Shown: positions 9,149 through 18,101 of the stretch, piece after piece
Layout: each line of letters begins with the position of its first letter
Position numbering within the stretch: the first letter of the stretch is position 1
Source: Saccharothrix tamanrassetensis
GTDB taxonomy: Bacteria > Actinomycetota > Actinomycetes > Mycobacteriales > Pseudonocardiaceae
Length of the DNA stretch: 64,000 nt
NCBI RefSeq assembly: GCF_014203665.1
Contig: NZ_JACHJN010000001.1
Coordinates: forward strand, 372,001-436,000
Direction: 5' to 3'
Made by a program: the position numbers and the translations under genes
Notes under the pieces: generated by a model
Told to the model about the DNA's origin: nothing
Databases searched by the model: none
What the model saw: only the letters and a program-made list of their open reading frames with translations

Positions 9149-9169
9149 CCGCAACCGCCCGCTTAGCGT
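9126..9169 (+). promoter_or_regulatory. Crp-type operator and -10 box for the NRPS gene
   Basis: Operator TGCCCAGAGTTGAGCA (9126-9141) is followed after 22 bp by TAGCGT (9164-9169), 35 bp before the ATG of the NRPS. No -35 hexamer is evident at the matching distance. If TAGCGT is the -10 element, the operator is centred near -42, the position of a class II Crp activator. Confidence 0.7.
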
Positions 9170-9204
9170 GCGGCGACACCGTCAGCCGTCGGAGCGAGGG
9201 GCCC

Positions 9205-12200
9205 ATGGGCGAGCAGACCGATGCCACCGGCACGATCCTCGGCGTACTGGCCGAGGTGCTGCCGCCCGGTACCACCGTCGACCCCGACACGTCCTTCACG
9301 TCGCTGGGGCTCAGCTCGCTGGCCGCCGCGCGGCTGCTGCTGGAGGTCGGCACGGCGCTGGACGTCGAACTGCCCATGGACGCGATCCGGACCTGCGCGA
9401 ACGCCCGCGAACTCGCCGCGCTGGCACAGGCCGCCACCACCGGGGGCGGGCTCCTGCCGTCGGTGCACGCCGAGCCGGACCGGCGGCACGAGCCGTTCCC
9501 GCTCACCCCGTTGCAGGAGGCCTACCTGCTCGGCAAGAGCCTCGGCCCGGACGCGGCCGGGTGCCACGTCTACCGCGAGTTCGACGTCCCGGACCTGGAC
9601 GTGGACCGGCTGCGCGCGGCGTGGGCGAGGCTGATCGACCACCACGACGCGTTGCGGCTGAGGATCACCCCGAACGGAAAGCAGGAGATCGCCGCGAAGG
9701 CCCCGACCTGGACGCTCGTGCAGGGTGACGATGCCGACGAGGTCCGGAACACGCTCTCGCGCAGGGTGTACCAGCCGAACGACACTCCACTGTGGACTCT
9801 GGGAGCGACGAAGAACGTCGTACACCTGAGCATCGACGCGTTGATCACCGACGGCACGGGCCTGGAGCTGCTGGTCGAGCAGCTGTGGGCGTGCTACGAG
9901 GACCCCGACCACGAGCTGCCGACGAGCGAGTACGGCGTGCGCGACCTGGTGGTGGCACTGGCCGAGCACCGATCCGGAGACGGGTACCGCGCGAGCCTGG
10001 ACTACTGGGTCGAACGGCTGCGCGACATGCCCGCCGGTCCGGCACTCTCCGCCGCCGAACCCACCGACGACACCCGCGTGCCCCACACCGCCTCGTTGAC
10101 GCCGAAGGAGTGGGCGGCCGTGACGTCGTTCGCCGGCGTCGCCGGGGTCTCGCCGACCTCGCTGGTGTTGACCGTGTTCATCGAGGCGTTGCAGCGCGCT
10201 TGTGCCGACCCGGACTTCTCCCTCGTCCTCACCACGAACAGCAGGTTGCGGCTGCCCGGTGCGGCGGACACCGTCGTCGGGCCGTTCACGTCGACCTCCG
10301 TGTTCATCGCCCGCCCCACCACGGCCATGCCCTTGGCCGAGGCCGCGCGGTCCGTGCACGACCGGCTACGCGCCGACCTGGACCACGCCGGCGTGCCGGG
10401 GGTCGCGGCGCTGCGCGAGTTGCGGGCGAGGAAGCTGCCGGCCCCGTCGTCGTTGCCCGTGGTGTTCACCAGCCTGCTCGACGTCGGCGGCGGACGGGCC
10501 GACGGCCGGTACGCGCTGAGCCAGACCACCGGCGTGACGCTCGACGCGCAGCTGTGGGAGCGCGACGGTGGGCTGCACGTGCGGTGGGACGTCCTGGAGA
10601 GCGCGTTCCCGCCTGGGGTGGTGGCCGGTGTGTTCGCCTGGTTCGTCAACGCCCTCCGCTGGCTGTGGCCGGGCGGGACGACCGGTGCCCGACCGCTCAA
10701 CGACCTCCAGCAGGCGTACTTCGTGGCGCGTTCCACCGAGGGCGTCGGCCCGTGGAGCGGGTGCCAGGTGGTGCACGGGTTCCGGGTCGCCGAGCTGGAC
10801 CCGCCCCGGCTGGAGCAGGCCTGGCTGGGGATGCTCGCGGACCACGAGGTGCTGCGCACGGTGGTCACCCACGACGGGACGTTGGTCGTCCACGACACCG
10901 TGCCGGACCGCTGGCACATCCCGGTGTCGTCCGGGTGGCCGCAGCGGGACATGGTCGGCCGGGCCTACCCGCTGGGCCGGCTGCCGCAGGGCGAGGTGCG
11001 GGTGAGCCGCGACGAGGAGGGTGAAGCCACCGTCCACGTCGCGTTCGACCTGTTGGTGGCGGACGGCCGCAGCATCCACCTGATGCTGCGCGAGCTGATG
11101 CACCGGTACGCCGACCCCGACCGGCCGGTCGCCGGGTCCGCGCCGTACGCGGAGTACCTCGCCGAACGGCGGGGGTCGGTGGCCGCGGCCCGGCAGCACT
11201 GGCGCGACCGGCTCGCCGAGCTGCCGGCCGGCCCCGTGGTGCCGGACACCACCGGCCCGCGCAGGAGGTTGACGGGCACCGTCACCGGGTGGGCGCAGTG
11301 CCGAGAGCACGCCCGTGCCCGTGGCGTGAGCCTGGACGCGGTGATCCTCGCGGTCCTCACCGATGCGTTGAGCGCCCACTTCACCGAGGACTTCGCCGTC
11401 CCGCTGGTGCGCTGGACGCCCGCGACCGAACGGTTCCGACCGGCCGAGCTCACCGCGCTGAGCTGGGTGCCCCGCGCCGAACCGGGCTCGCCGGTGGAGG
11501 TCGCGGCGGCCCGTATCCACCGGCAGCTGACCGAGGACGCCGAGGCGGACGCCGTGTCGGGCCTGACCGAACTGCGCAAGGCGGTGCTGCGCCGCCGCCG
11601 GTCCGGCGTCGAGTCCGGCTACCCCGTGGTGTGCACCGGGCTGCTGGAGCTGGCGGACGTGCCGCTGCCCGAGGGCGTCACCGCCGGGCCGTGGCTGACC
11701 TGCACGCCGGACGTGGCGCTGGACTGCATCGCCATCGACGAGGGCGACGAGCTGCGGATCTTCTGGGACGCGGCGGAGAGCGCGTTCCCGGAGGCAGTGG
11801 TGACCGGGCTCTTCGACGACTACCGCCGGGGGTTGCAGCGGCTGGTGGACGACGCCGAGTGGTCCGCCGACCGTCGCACGGACAGCGAACTGGACCTGGT
11901 GGTGCACCGCTGGAACGACACCGCCGCCGAGTTCCCGCACGACGGCCCGGTGCACCTGCTGTTCGAGGACCAGGTGCGCCGACAGCCGGACGCGATCGCC
12001 GTGCGCGGGCGGGCCGGCACCACGACCTACGCCGAGCTGAACGCTGCCGCGAACGGCATCGCCGTGCGGTTGCGGGAACTCGGGGTGGGAGCCGGCTCGG
12101 TCGTCGGCATCTCGGTGCGACGCGGTCCGATGATGGTCGCGGCGGTGTTCGGCGTCCTCAAGGCGGGCGGTGCGTACCTGCCGGTGGAGCCGTCGCTGCC

Positions 12201-15200
12201 ACCCGCGCGGGCCGCGACCATGCTCGCCGACGCGGGCGCGACCGTCCTCGTCACCACGTCGAACCTGGCTGCGCCCGTCGACGGCTTGGACGTGGTGCAC
12301 GCGGACCGGCTCGACGGCTCGCTCGCCGACCCCACTCCGGTGACGGACGAGAACGCCACCGCGTACGTCATCTTCACGTCCGGGAGCACGGGCCGGCCGA
12401 AGGGTGTCGCGGTGACCCACCGCGCGGTGCACAACCTGCTGCACTGGGCGCGGAAGACGTTCGGCTTCGGGCCTTCTGACGTCGGGCTGTGCGTGACGTC
12501 GCTCGGGTTCGACCTGTCCGTGTTCGACGTGCTCGGGCTGCTCGGCTACGGCGCCTCGGTCTACGTGGCCGACGAGGAGCAGCAGAAGGATCCCGCGCTG
12601 CTGCTGGACGTGCTGCTGGACGAGCCGGTGACGTTCTGGAACTCCGCACCGACGACCCTGGCGCACGTCGTGCCGCTGATGCGTCCCGGCCCCGGCACCG
12701 GGGACCTGCGACTGGTGTTCCTCAGCGGTGACTACACGCCGTTGACCCTGCCGGACGAGCTGCGGGCGTCGTTCCCCCGGGTCGACCTGATCAGCCTGGG
12801 CGGGGCGACCGAGGCGACCGTGTGGTCGAACTGGTTCCGGGTCGGGGCGGTGGACCCGACGTGGCGCAGCATCCCGTACGGCCGGCCGATCGACAACGCC
12901 CGGTACTACGTGCTGGACGCCGACCTGCGGCCGTGCCGGATCGGTGTGGAGGGCGACCTCTACATCGCGGGCGAGGTGCTCAGCCAGGGCTACCGCAACC
13001 GGCCGGAGCTGACCGAGGAGCGGTTCGTGCCGTGCCCGTTCGGGCCGCCGGGCGAGGTGATGTACCGGACCGGCGACCGGGCGGGCTTCCTGCCGGACGG
13101 CAACATCAGCTTCCTGGGCCGGGCCGACCACCAGGTGAAGATCCGGGGGTTCCGGGTGGAACTGGGCGAGATCGAACACCGGCTGCGCACGCACCCGGAC
13201 GTGAAGGACGCGGTGGTGCTGGCACGGGACGAGGGCGGGGAGCGCAAGCTGGTCGCGTACGTCCTGGCGGCCAACGGATCCGCGCCGGGCGTGCGGGAGC
13301 TGCGGGCGCACGCGGCCGAGGTGCTGCCGGACTACATGGTGCCCAACCACGTGGCCGTGCTGGACCGCTTCCCGGCCAGTGCCAACGGGAAGCTCGACCG
13401 GGAGCGATTGCCGTGGCCGTTGTCCACCGCCGTTGCCCCGATCCCGCCGAACGGTGATCTGCGCCGGACGTTGATCGAGCTGTTCGTGGAGCTGGTGGGA
13501 GAGGACATCGACCCGGCGGTCGATCTGTGGGACCAGGGCGCGACTTCGTTCACGATGGTGCAGGTGTCGACGCGGCTGCAGAAGGAACTGGGCGCACGCG
13601 TGCCGGTGGCCGTACTGCTGGACAACCCGACGGTCGACGGAATCGCCGCGCACTTCGCCGCCAACCTCGCGCCTTCCACCGCACCGGACGAGCCCGCCGA
13701 GCCTTCCGAGCCTTCCGAGCCCGCCGTGCCTTCCGTGCCGCAGCCGGTCGACGTCGACATCCTCTCGACCGAGGCGAAGGCCGAGTTCACCGCCGCCCGC
13801 TGGGACCTCCGCGACGAAGGCACAGCCCTACCGCTACCCGACCGGCACCTCCCCACGCCCCTCTACCGCTGGCGCGGTGCACGGCGTGACTTCCTCGACC
13901 GCCCAGTCGACTTCGACGACCTCGCCTCCCTCCTCGACCTCCTCCGCCCCGTCACCGACGGGGACCGCAGCCGCAGGCTCTACCCTTCGGCGGGCGACAC
14001 CTACGGCGTGCAGGTCTACGTCCACGTCCTGCCGGACCGGGTCTCCGGCCTGGCCGAAGGCGTGTACTACTACCACCCCGAAGAGCACGCCCTCCGACTG
14101 CTCTCCAACGGCGGGACACTGGACCGCACGGCACACTTCGTCTACAACCGACCGGTGTACGAACGTGCCGCGTTCGAGATCTTCCTGGTGGGTCAGGCGA
14201 AAGCCGTGCGTCCCCTCTACGACCAGGACGCGGACCGCTACCTCGCCCTGGAAGCCGGTTACCTGGGCCAACTGCTGATGAGCGGTCAGGCGGCGCGCGA
14301 CCTGGGCCTGTGCCCGATCGGCGGTGTAGCCGCCGCGCCGATGCGGGAAGCGCTGAAGCTCGACCCGGACCACGTGTTCCTGCAGGCGTTCCTCGGCGGC
14401 CCGGTGGAACACGAGAAAGGCGACAAACCCCTCGCCCCCACCGACATCGCCGTGGTGGGCATGGCCGGTCGCTACCCCGACGCCGATGACCTCGACGCCC
14501 TGTGGCGCAACCTGTCCGCGGGCCGGTGCGCCATCGCCCCGCCGCCGGCCACCCGCGCCGACGGACCGCCCGGGGGCTACCTGCACGACGTGGACACCTT
14601 CGACAGCATGGTGTTCGGCATCGCACCCGCCGAGGCCGCCACCCTCGACCCGCAGCTGCGCCTGCTGCTGGAGGTCGTCTGGGCCTGTCTGGAGGACGCG
14701 GGCCACACCAAGACCACCCTCGGCCGCGTCGGCGTGTTCGTCGGCCTGATGTGGCACGACCACCGCCTCGTCGGATCGGACGACTGGCGGGCCGGCGGAG
14801 CGGCCCGGATCTCCGGCACAGGCTCGGAGATCGCGAACCGGGTTTCCCACGTGTTCGACTTCCGCGGTCCGAGCCTGGCCGTCGACACCTCGTGCTCCTC
14901 TTCCCTGACCGCCCTGAACCTCGCGGTGGACAGCCTGCGCCGGGGTGACTGCGACGCGGCCGTCGTCGGCGCGGCCAACCTGCTCCTGCACCCCTACCAC
15001 GCATCCGTCCTCAAAGGACTGGACCTCATCGCCGAAGCGCCACCCAGGGCGTTGGACGCCGCGGCGGGCGGCTGGTCACCCGGCGAAGGCGTCGGTGCGC
15101 TGCTGCTGCGCCGACTGGACGACGCGAAGCGGGACCGGGACGTCGTGCACGGCGTGGTGGAGAGCGCCTGGGTCGGCCACTCCGGCGGCAGCAGCCGGTT

Positions 15201-15651
15201 CGGCACCCCGGACGTCGCGACCCTGACCGGCACCCTCGCCGAGGCCGTCCGCCGAGCCGGCCTCACCCCCGCCGACATCGGCTACGTGGAGTGCGCGGCG
15301 TCCGGAGCGGCGCTGTCGGACGCGGCGGAGGTCGAGGCGGTCGGACGGTTGTTCGACGCCGGCGCGCACATCCCCATCGGTACGCTCAAACCGAACCTCG
15401 GCCACGCCGAGGCCGCCTCCGGGCTGGCCCAGATCACCAAGGTGCTGCTGCAACTACGCGCCCGGCGGCTGGCCCCGACCCTCGTGGCGGACCAGCCGAG
15501 CGCACTGGTCGACCTGGACGGACTGCCGGTGCACTTCGTGGACCGTGCCCAACCCTGGACCGACACCCCGTTGCGGGCACTGGTGAACGCCGTGGGCGCG
15601 ACCGGTTCCGTGGGACACGTCGTCATCCGGGCCGGAGAGGAAACCGCATGA
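9205..15651 (+). CDS. lnmI-like (N-terminal half): NRPS-PKS: PCP-Cy-Cy-A(Cys)-PCP-Ox-KS0, thiazole-forming
   Basis: A 2148-residue synthetase. A free PCP (LGLSS, about residue 36) with no A domain comes first and is the likely acceptor of chlorothreonine. Two heterocyclization domains follow (about 99-490, DALITDGTG; 496-880, DLLVADGRS, the canonical DxxxxDxxS). The adenylation domain (about 905-1405) has pocket residues read by eye as D-L-F-N-F-S-L-V-W-K, the cysteine code. Next come a PCP (QGATSF, about 1448) and an FMN nitroreductase-like oxidase (about 1520-1740) that turns thiazoline into thiazole. A ketosynthase (about 1746-2145) closes the protein with the Cys motif DTSCSSS but without the His of HGTGT. 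The protein ends straight after the KS; the missing KS flanking region opens the PKS at 43375-49209. Start ATG 9205 has a GCGAGGGG site. Confidence 0.93.
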   Translation: MGEQTDATGTILGVLAEVLPPGTTVDPDTSFTSLGLSSLAAARLLLEVGTALDVELPMDAIRTCANARELAALAQAATTGGGLLPSVHAEPDRRHEPFPLTPLQEAYLLGKSLGPDAAGCHVYREFDVPDLDVDRLRAAWARLIDHHDALRLRITPNGKQEIAAKAPTWTLVQGDDADEVRNTLSRRVYQPNDTPLWTLGATKNVVHLSIDALITDGTGLELLVEQLWACYEDPDHELPTSEYGVRDLVVALAEHRSGDGYRASLDYWVERLRDMPAGPALSAAEPTDDTRVPHTASLTPKEWAAVTSFAGVAGVSPTSLVLTVFIEALQRACADPDFSLVLTTNSRLRLPGAADTVVGPFTSTSVFIARPTTAMPLAEAARSVHDRLRADLDHAGVPGVAALRELRARKLPAPSSLPVVFTSLLDVGGGRADGRYALSQTTGVTLDAQLWERDGGLHVRWDVLESAFPPGVVAGVFAWFVNALRWLWPGGTTGARPLNDLQQAYFVARSTEGVGPWSGCQVVHGFRVAELDPPRLEQAWLGMLADHEVLRTVVTHDGTLVVHDTVPDRWHIPVSSGWPQRDMVGRAYPLGRLPQGEVRVSRDEEGEATVHVAFDLLVADGRSIHLMLRELMHRYADPDRPVAGSAPYAEYLAERRGSVAAARQHWRDRLAELPAGPVVPDTTGPRRRLTGTVTGWAQCREHARARGVSLDAVILAVLTDALSAHFTEDFAVPLVRWTPATERFRPAELTALSWVPRAEPGSPVEVAAARIHRQLTEDAEADAVSGLTELRKAVLRRRRSGVESGYPVVCTGLLELADVPLPEGVTAGPWLTCTPDVALDCIAIDEGDELRIFWDAAESAFPEAVVTGLFDDYRRGLQRLVDDAEWSADRRTDSELDLVVHRWNDTAAEFPHDGPVHLLFEDQVRRQPDAIAVRGRAGTTTYAELNAAANGIAVRLRELGVGAGSVVGISVRRGPMMVAAVFGVLKAGGAYLPVEPSLPPARAATMLADAGATVLVTTSNLAAPVDGLDVVHADRLDGSLADPTPVTDENATAYVIFTSGSTGRPKGVAVTHRAVHNLLHWARKTFGFGPSDVGLCVTSLGFDLSVFDVLGLLGYGASVYVADEEQQKDPALLLDVLLDEPVTFWNSAPTTLAHVVPLMRPGPGTGDLRLVFLSGDYTPLTLPDELRASFPRVDLISLGGATEATVWSNWFRVGAVDPTWRSIPYGRPIDNARYYVLDADLRPCRIGVEGDLYIAGEVLSQGYRNRPELTEERFVPCPFGPPGEVMYRTGDRAGFLPDGNISFLGRADHQVKIRGFRVELGEIEHRLRTHPDVKDAVVLARDEGGERKLVAYVLAANGSAPGVRELRAHAAEVLPDYMVPNHVAVLDRFPASANGKLDRERLPWPLSTAVAPIPPNGDLRRTLIELFVELVGEDIDPAVDLWDQGATSFTMVQVSTRLQKELGARVPVAVLLDNPTVDGIAAHFAANLAPSTAPDEPAEPSEPSEPAVPSVPQPVDVDILSTEAKAEFTAARWDLRDEGTALPLPDRHLPTPLYRWRGARRDFLDRPVDFDDLASLLDLLRPVTDGDRSRRLYPSAGDTYGVQVYVHVLPDRVSGLAEGVYYYHPEEHALRLLSNGGTLDRTAHFVYNRPVYERAAFEIFLVGQAKAVRPLYDQDADRYLALEAGYLGQLLMSGQAARDLGLCPIGGVAAAPMREALKLDPDHVFLQAFLGGPVEHEKGDKPLAPTDIAVVGMAGRYPDADDLDALWRNLSAGRCAIAPPPATRADGPPGGYLHDVDTFDSMVFGIAPAEAATLDPQLRLLLEVVWACLEDAGHTKTTLGRVGVFVGLMWHDHRLVGSDDWRAGGAARISGTGSEIANRVSHVFDFRGPSLAVDTSCSSSLTALNLAVDSLRRGDCDAAVVGAANLLLHPYHASVLKGLDLIAEAPPRALDAAAGGWSPGEGVGALLLRRLDDAKRDRDVVHGVVESAWVGHSGGSSRFGTPDVATLTGTLAEAVRRAGLTPADIGYVECAASGAALSDAAEVEAVGRLFDAGAHIPIGTLKPNLGHAEAASGLAQITKVLLQLRARRLAPTLVADQPSALVDLDGLPVHFVDRAQPWTDTPLRALVNAVGATGSVGHVVIRAGEETA
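14440..15640 (+). other. Non-elongating ketosynthase domain (KS0) at the NRPS C-terminus
   Basis: The nucleophile Cys is present (DTSCSSSLTAL) and so is the second His (PNLGHAEAASG). The HGTGT motif, normally in YVEAHGTGTAL, reads YVECAASGAAL. Without that His the domain should pass the acyl chain on without decarboxylative condensation. This is the usual reading of KS0 domains in trans-AT systems. Confidence 0.88.
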
Positions 15652-16382
15652 CCAGCCCCTGGCTCAAACCGCCCACCACCGACGCACCGGTCCTGCTCTA
15701 CTGCGTCGCGCACGCGGGCGGTGGCGCGGCGTTCTTCCGACCGTGGCGTGACGCGCTGGCCCCCGACGTCGGCGTGTGCCCCGTGGTGCTCCCGGGCCGC
15801 GAAGCCCGGCTGCGGGAAACGCCCTGCACGGCGGTCGACCAGATCGTGCCACCGCTGGCCGCGGCCATCAGCGCCCACGCCGACCGACCGTATGCGCTGT
15901 TCGGCCACAGCATGGGCGCCGTCATCGCCTACGAGGTCGCCAGAACGCTCTCCACGCTGCCGGACGGACCGTCCCACCTCTTCGTCTCCGGCCGGCGAGC
16001 ACCCCACCTGCCCGCCCGGCGTGACCCCCTGCACCCGTTGCCGCACAAAGAGTTCATGCCCGCCGTGGCGGCGATGGGCGGCACCCCCGCGGAGGTGCTG
16101 GACCAGCCCGACCTCATCCGGATGTTCCTGCCGGGCCTGCGCGCCGACTTCACCGTCAACGAGACCTACGAACACCGCCCCGGCCCGGCCCTGGACTGCC
16201 CGGTCACCGGCCTCACCGGGGACACCGACCCCGAGGTGGACCTGGCCGAGATGCGACGCTGGAACGACATCACCACCGGCCCGTTCCGCCTGCGCGTGTT
16301 CCGCGGCGGCCACTTCTACCTGACCGGCCCTCCCGCCGAAGTGGCGAACGCACTGCGCACCGACCTGGCAGCCGCCTGCTGA
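15648..16382 (+). CDS. Type II (editing) thioesterase
   Basis: A 244-residue alpha/beta hydrolase of the GrsT/RifR family. The nucleophile motif is GHSMGAVIAYE, the acid lies near GLTGDTDPEV and the His in GGHFYLTG. Family members remove wrong or stalled acyl groups from carrier domains. The ATG at 15648 overlaps the NRPS stop (ATGA), so the two are translationally coupled. The flap sequence RREFMP-like (PHKEFMPAVAAMGGTP) is typical of these enzymes. A strong hairpin terminator follows at 16500-16539. Confidence 0.93.
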   Translation: MTSPWLKPPTTDAPVLLYCVAHAGGGAAFFRPWRDALAPDVGVCPVVLPGREARLRETPCTAVDQIVPPLAAAISAHADRPYALFGHSMGAVIAYEVARTLSTLPDGPSHLFVSGRRAPHLPARRDPLHPLPHKEFMPAVAAMGGTPAEVLDQPDLIRMFLPGLRADFTVNETYEHRPGPALDCPVTGLTGDTDPEVDLAEMRRWNDITTGPFRLRVFRGGHFYLTGPPAEVANALRTDLAAAC

Positions 16383-16499
16383 TCTGGTCCGCGGGCTGTT
16401 GACCGAGCATGTAGTCGCGAACCCCTTTCGTCCTGGCCACCAGGGTGGGGTCATCGGCCGGCCGGCACGCCTCGCCTTCCCTTTTCCTTTTCATACGGC

Positions 16500-16539
16500 A
16501 AAGCGGTCACGCCCACCGGGATCGGGGCGTGACCGCTTT
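16500..16539. terminator. Bidirectional intrinsic terminator
   Basis: A perfect 15-bp stem (16500-16514 with 16525-16539, AAAGCGGTCACGCCC and its complement) around a 10-nt loop. It has A-rich and T-rich ends on either side and sits between the convergent thioesterase and aminotransferase genes. Confidence 0.9.
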
Positions 16540-16554
16540 TCGGACCGGAAGGTG

Positions 16555-17916
16555 CTACGAGGCGAGCGATCCGACGACGTCCCGCGTGGCCTGGAGGAGG
16601 ATGCCCATCATGGTGCGCAGCTCCTCGTCGGTCATCGCCAGCGGCGGCACGATGACGATGGTGTCGTTGGGCGCCGAGTGGATGATCAGGCCCAGTTCCT
16701 TGCAGCGGTCGGTGATCCGGCCCGCTACGCCGACGTCCCAGGGGAACGGCTCGCGGGTCTCCTGGTCCTCCACGAGTTCGACCGCGGCGAGCATGCCGCA
16801 CTGCCGGATGTCGCCGACGTGCGGCACGGGGCGGAACTTGGCGAGTTCCTCGGCCAGGATGACCGACATCTCCTGGGCGCGGCGGACCACGTCGTCCTTC
16901 TCGAACAGCTCCAGGCTGGCCAGGGCGACCGCGACGGAGAGCGGGTTGCCGGAATAGGTGTGGCCGGACAGCAGCATCTTGCCGTCGCCGCGGAAGGCGT
17001 CGAACACCTCCGCGGTGGCCATGGTGGCCGCCAACGGCATGTAGCCGCCGGTGAGGCCCTTGCCGACGCACAGGATGTCGGGTGTCACGCCGTCCGCTTC
17101 GCAGGCGAACATCTTGCCGGTGCGGCCGAAACCGACGCCGAGTTCGTCGGCGATCAGCAGCACGCCGTGCTTCTTCGCGATCTCCGCCACCCGGCCCAGG
17201 TGTCCGTCACGGGCCACGATCATGCCGCTGACGTTCTGCACGCGCGGCTCGATCAGCACGGCGGCCACCTGGTCGCCCTCGCGCTCCAGCACCTCCTCCA
17301 GGGTGTCCGCGCACGCGAGGGTGCAGTTGTCCTGGCACAGGGTGCAGCGGTAGCAGTACGGCTGCGCGAACGCGCTCGTCTCGCGCAGCAGCGGCTGGTA
17401 GAAGTTCTTCAGGATGGTCATCTGGCCGACCGACAGCGCGCCCATGGTGTCGCCGTGGAACGCGCCGGTCATCGACACGAACTTGTTGCGCTGCGGCGCT
17501 CCCTTGAACACCCAGTACGAGTAGGCCATCTTCATGGCCGTCTCCACCGCGCTCGACCCGGTCTCCAGGAACAGGACCTTGTCGATCCCCTCGGGTGCCA
17601 GCCGGACCAGTCGTTCGGCCAGCTCCGCCGCGCCGGGGTGGGTCATGCCGTAGAGCGTGGTGTGGGCGACCTTCGCGGCCTGCGCCGCCAGTGCCTCGTT
17701 GAGCTCCGGCCGCTGGTGCCCGTGGATGTTGACGCCCAGGGAGGAGCCGCCGTCCAGGTAGCGGTTGCCTTCGGAGTCGACCAGGTACACGCCCTCGCCG
17801 TGGTCGATCACCAGCGGCTTGGTCTTGAGGTAGTCGTCGGTCGGGGTATACGGGTGCCAGACGTGCTGCTGGTCGAGCGTCTGCAGCCGTTCGGTGTCCG
17901 TCATCTCCATGTCCAT
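16555..17916 (-). CDS. Class III PLP aminotransferase, BioA-like
   Basis: A 453-residue fold-type I aminotransferase resembling adenosylmethionine/lysine-8-amino-7-oxononanoate aminotransferases (HVWHPYTP start, [26 protein letters not shown]). The PLP-binding region reads [12 protein letters not shown] where most relatives have DEVxTGFGRTG, and the Schiff-base Lys lies in [16 protein letters not shown] Cys-rich segment ([13 protein letters not shown], then LAC) occurs near residue 180. No other biotin gene is nearby. It shares a divergent promoter carrying two cluster operators with the P450, so a role in tailoring or precursor supply is more likely than biotin synthesis, but the substrate is unknown. 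Confidence 0.8.
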   Translation of the reverse strand: MDMEMTDTERLQTLDQQHVWHPYTPTDDYLKTKPLVIDHGEGVYLVDSEGNRYLDGGSSLGVNIHGHQRPELNEALAAQAAKVAHTTLYGMTHPGAAELAERLVRLAPEGIDKVLFLETGSSAVETAMKMAYSYWVFKGAPQRNKFVSMTGAFHGDTMGALSVGQMTILKNFYQPLLRETSAFAQPYCYRCTLCQDNCTLACADTLEEVLEREGDQVAAVLIEPRVQNVSGMIVARDGHLGRVAEIAKKHGVLLIADELGVGFGRTGKMFACEADGVTPDILCVGKGLTGGYMPLAATMATAEVFDAFRGDGKMLLSGHTYSGNPLSVAVALASLELFEKDDVVRRAQEMSVILAEELAKFRPVPHVGDIRQCGMLAAVELVEDQETREPFPWDVGVAGRITDRCKELGLIIHSAPNDTIVIVPPLAMTDEELRTMMGILLQATRDVVGSLAS

Positions 17917-17986
17917 GCGTCGGCGCTCCGTGGGTGGGTGTCCGGGTCGAGACGCCGCAGTCCACCAGTCGCCGGGGGTCCGCGTC

Positions 17987-18002
17987 TGCGCAGGAGTGCG
18001 CA
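17987..18002. promoter_or_regulatory. Crp-type operator, second copy in the aminotransferase/P450 region
   Basis: TGCGCAGGAGTGCGCA fits the pattern TGCNCA-N4-TGNGCA. Its centre lies 26 bp from that of the perfect dyad at 18013-18028. It is on the aminotransferase side and may serve that gene. The -10 candidate at the 22-bp spacing (TGGACT on the minus strand) is weak. Confidence 0.5.
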
Positions 18003-18007
18003 GGTCC

Positions 18008-18033
18008 GGCTCTGCTCAACTCTGAGCAGAGCC
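18008..18033. promoter_or_regulatory. Perfect Crp-type operator between aminotransferase and P450
   Basis: The core TGCTCAACTCTGAGCA (18013-18028) is a perfect 6-4-6 dyad. It is extended by five further paired bases on each side to a perfect 11-4-11 palindrome spanning 18008-18033. Downstream on the plus strand, GATGCT (18050-18055) sits at the 21-bp spacing as a possible -10 box for the P450. Confidence 0.75.
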
Positions 18034-18101
18034 GGCGGCGGGGCGTCGCGATGCTCTTCGGGACCGGGGGTGCGCCCGGCGAGACGAAAGGGGACGCCGT
18101 C

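Noticed and set aside
18008..18033. Intrinsic terminator
   Set aside because: The palindrome has only a 4-bp spacer and lies between divergent starts. Its core recurs in other promoters at a fixed distance from -10 boxes, so an operator is the better reading.
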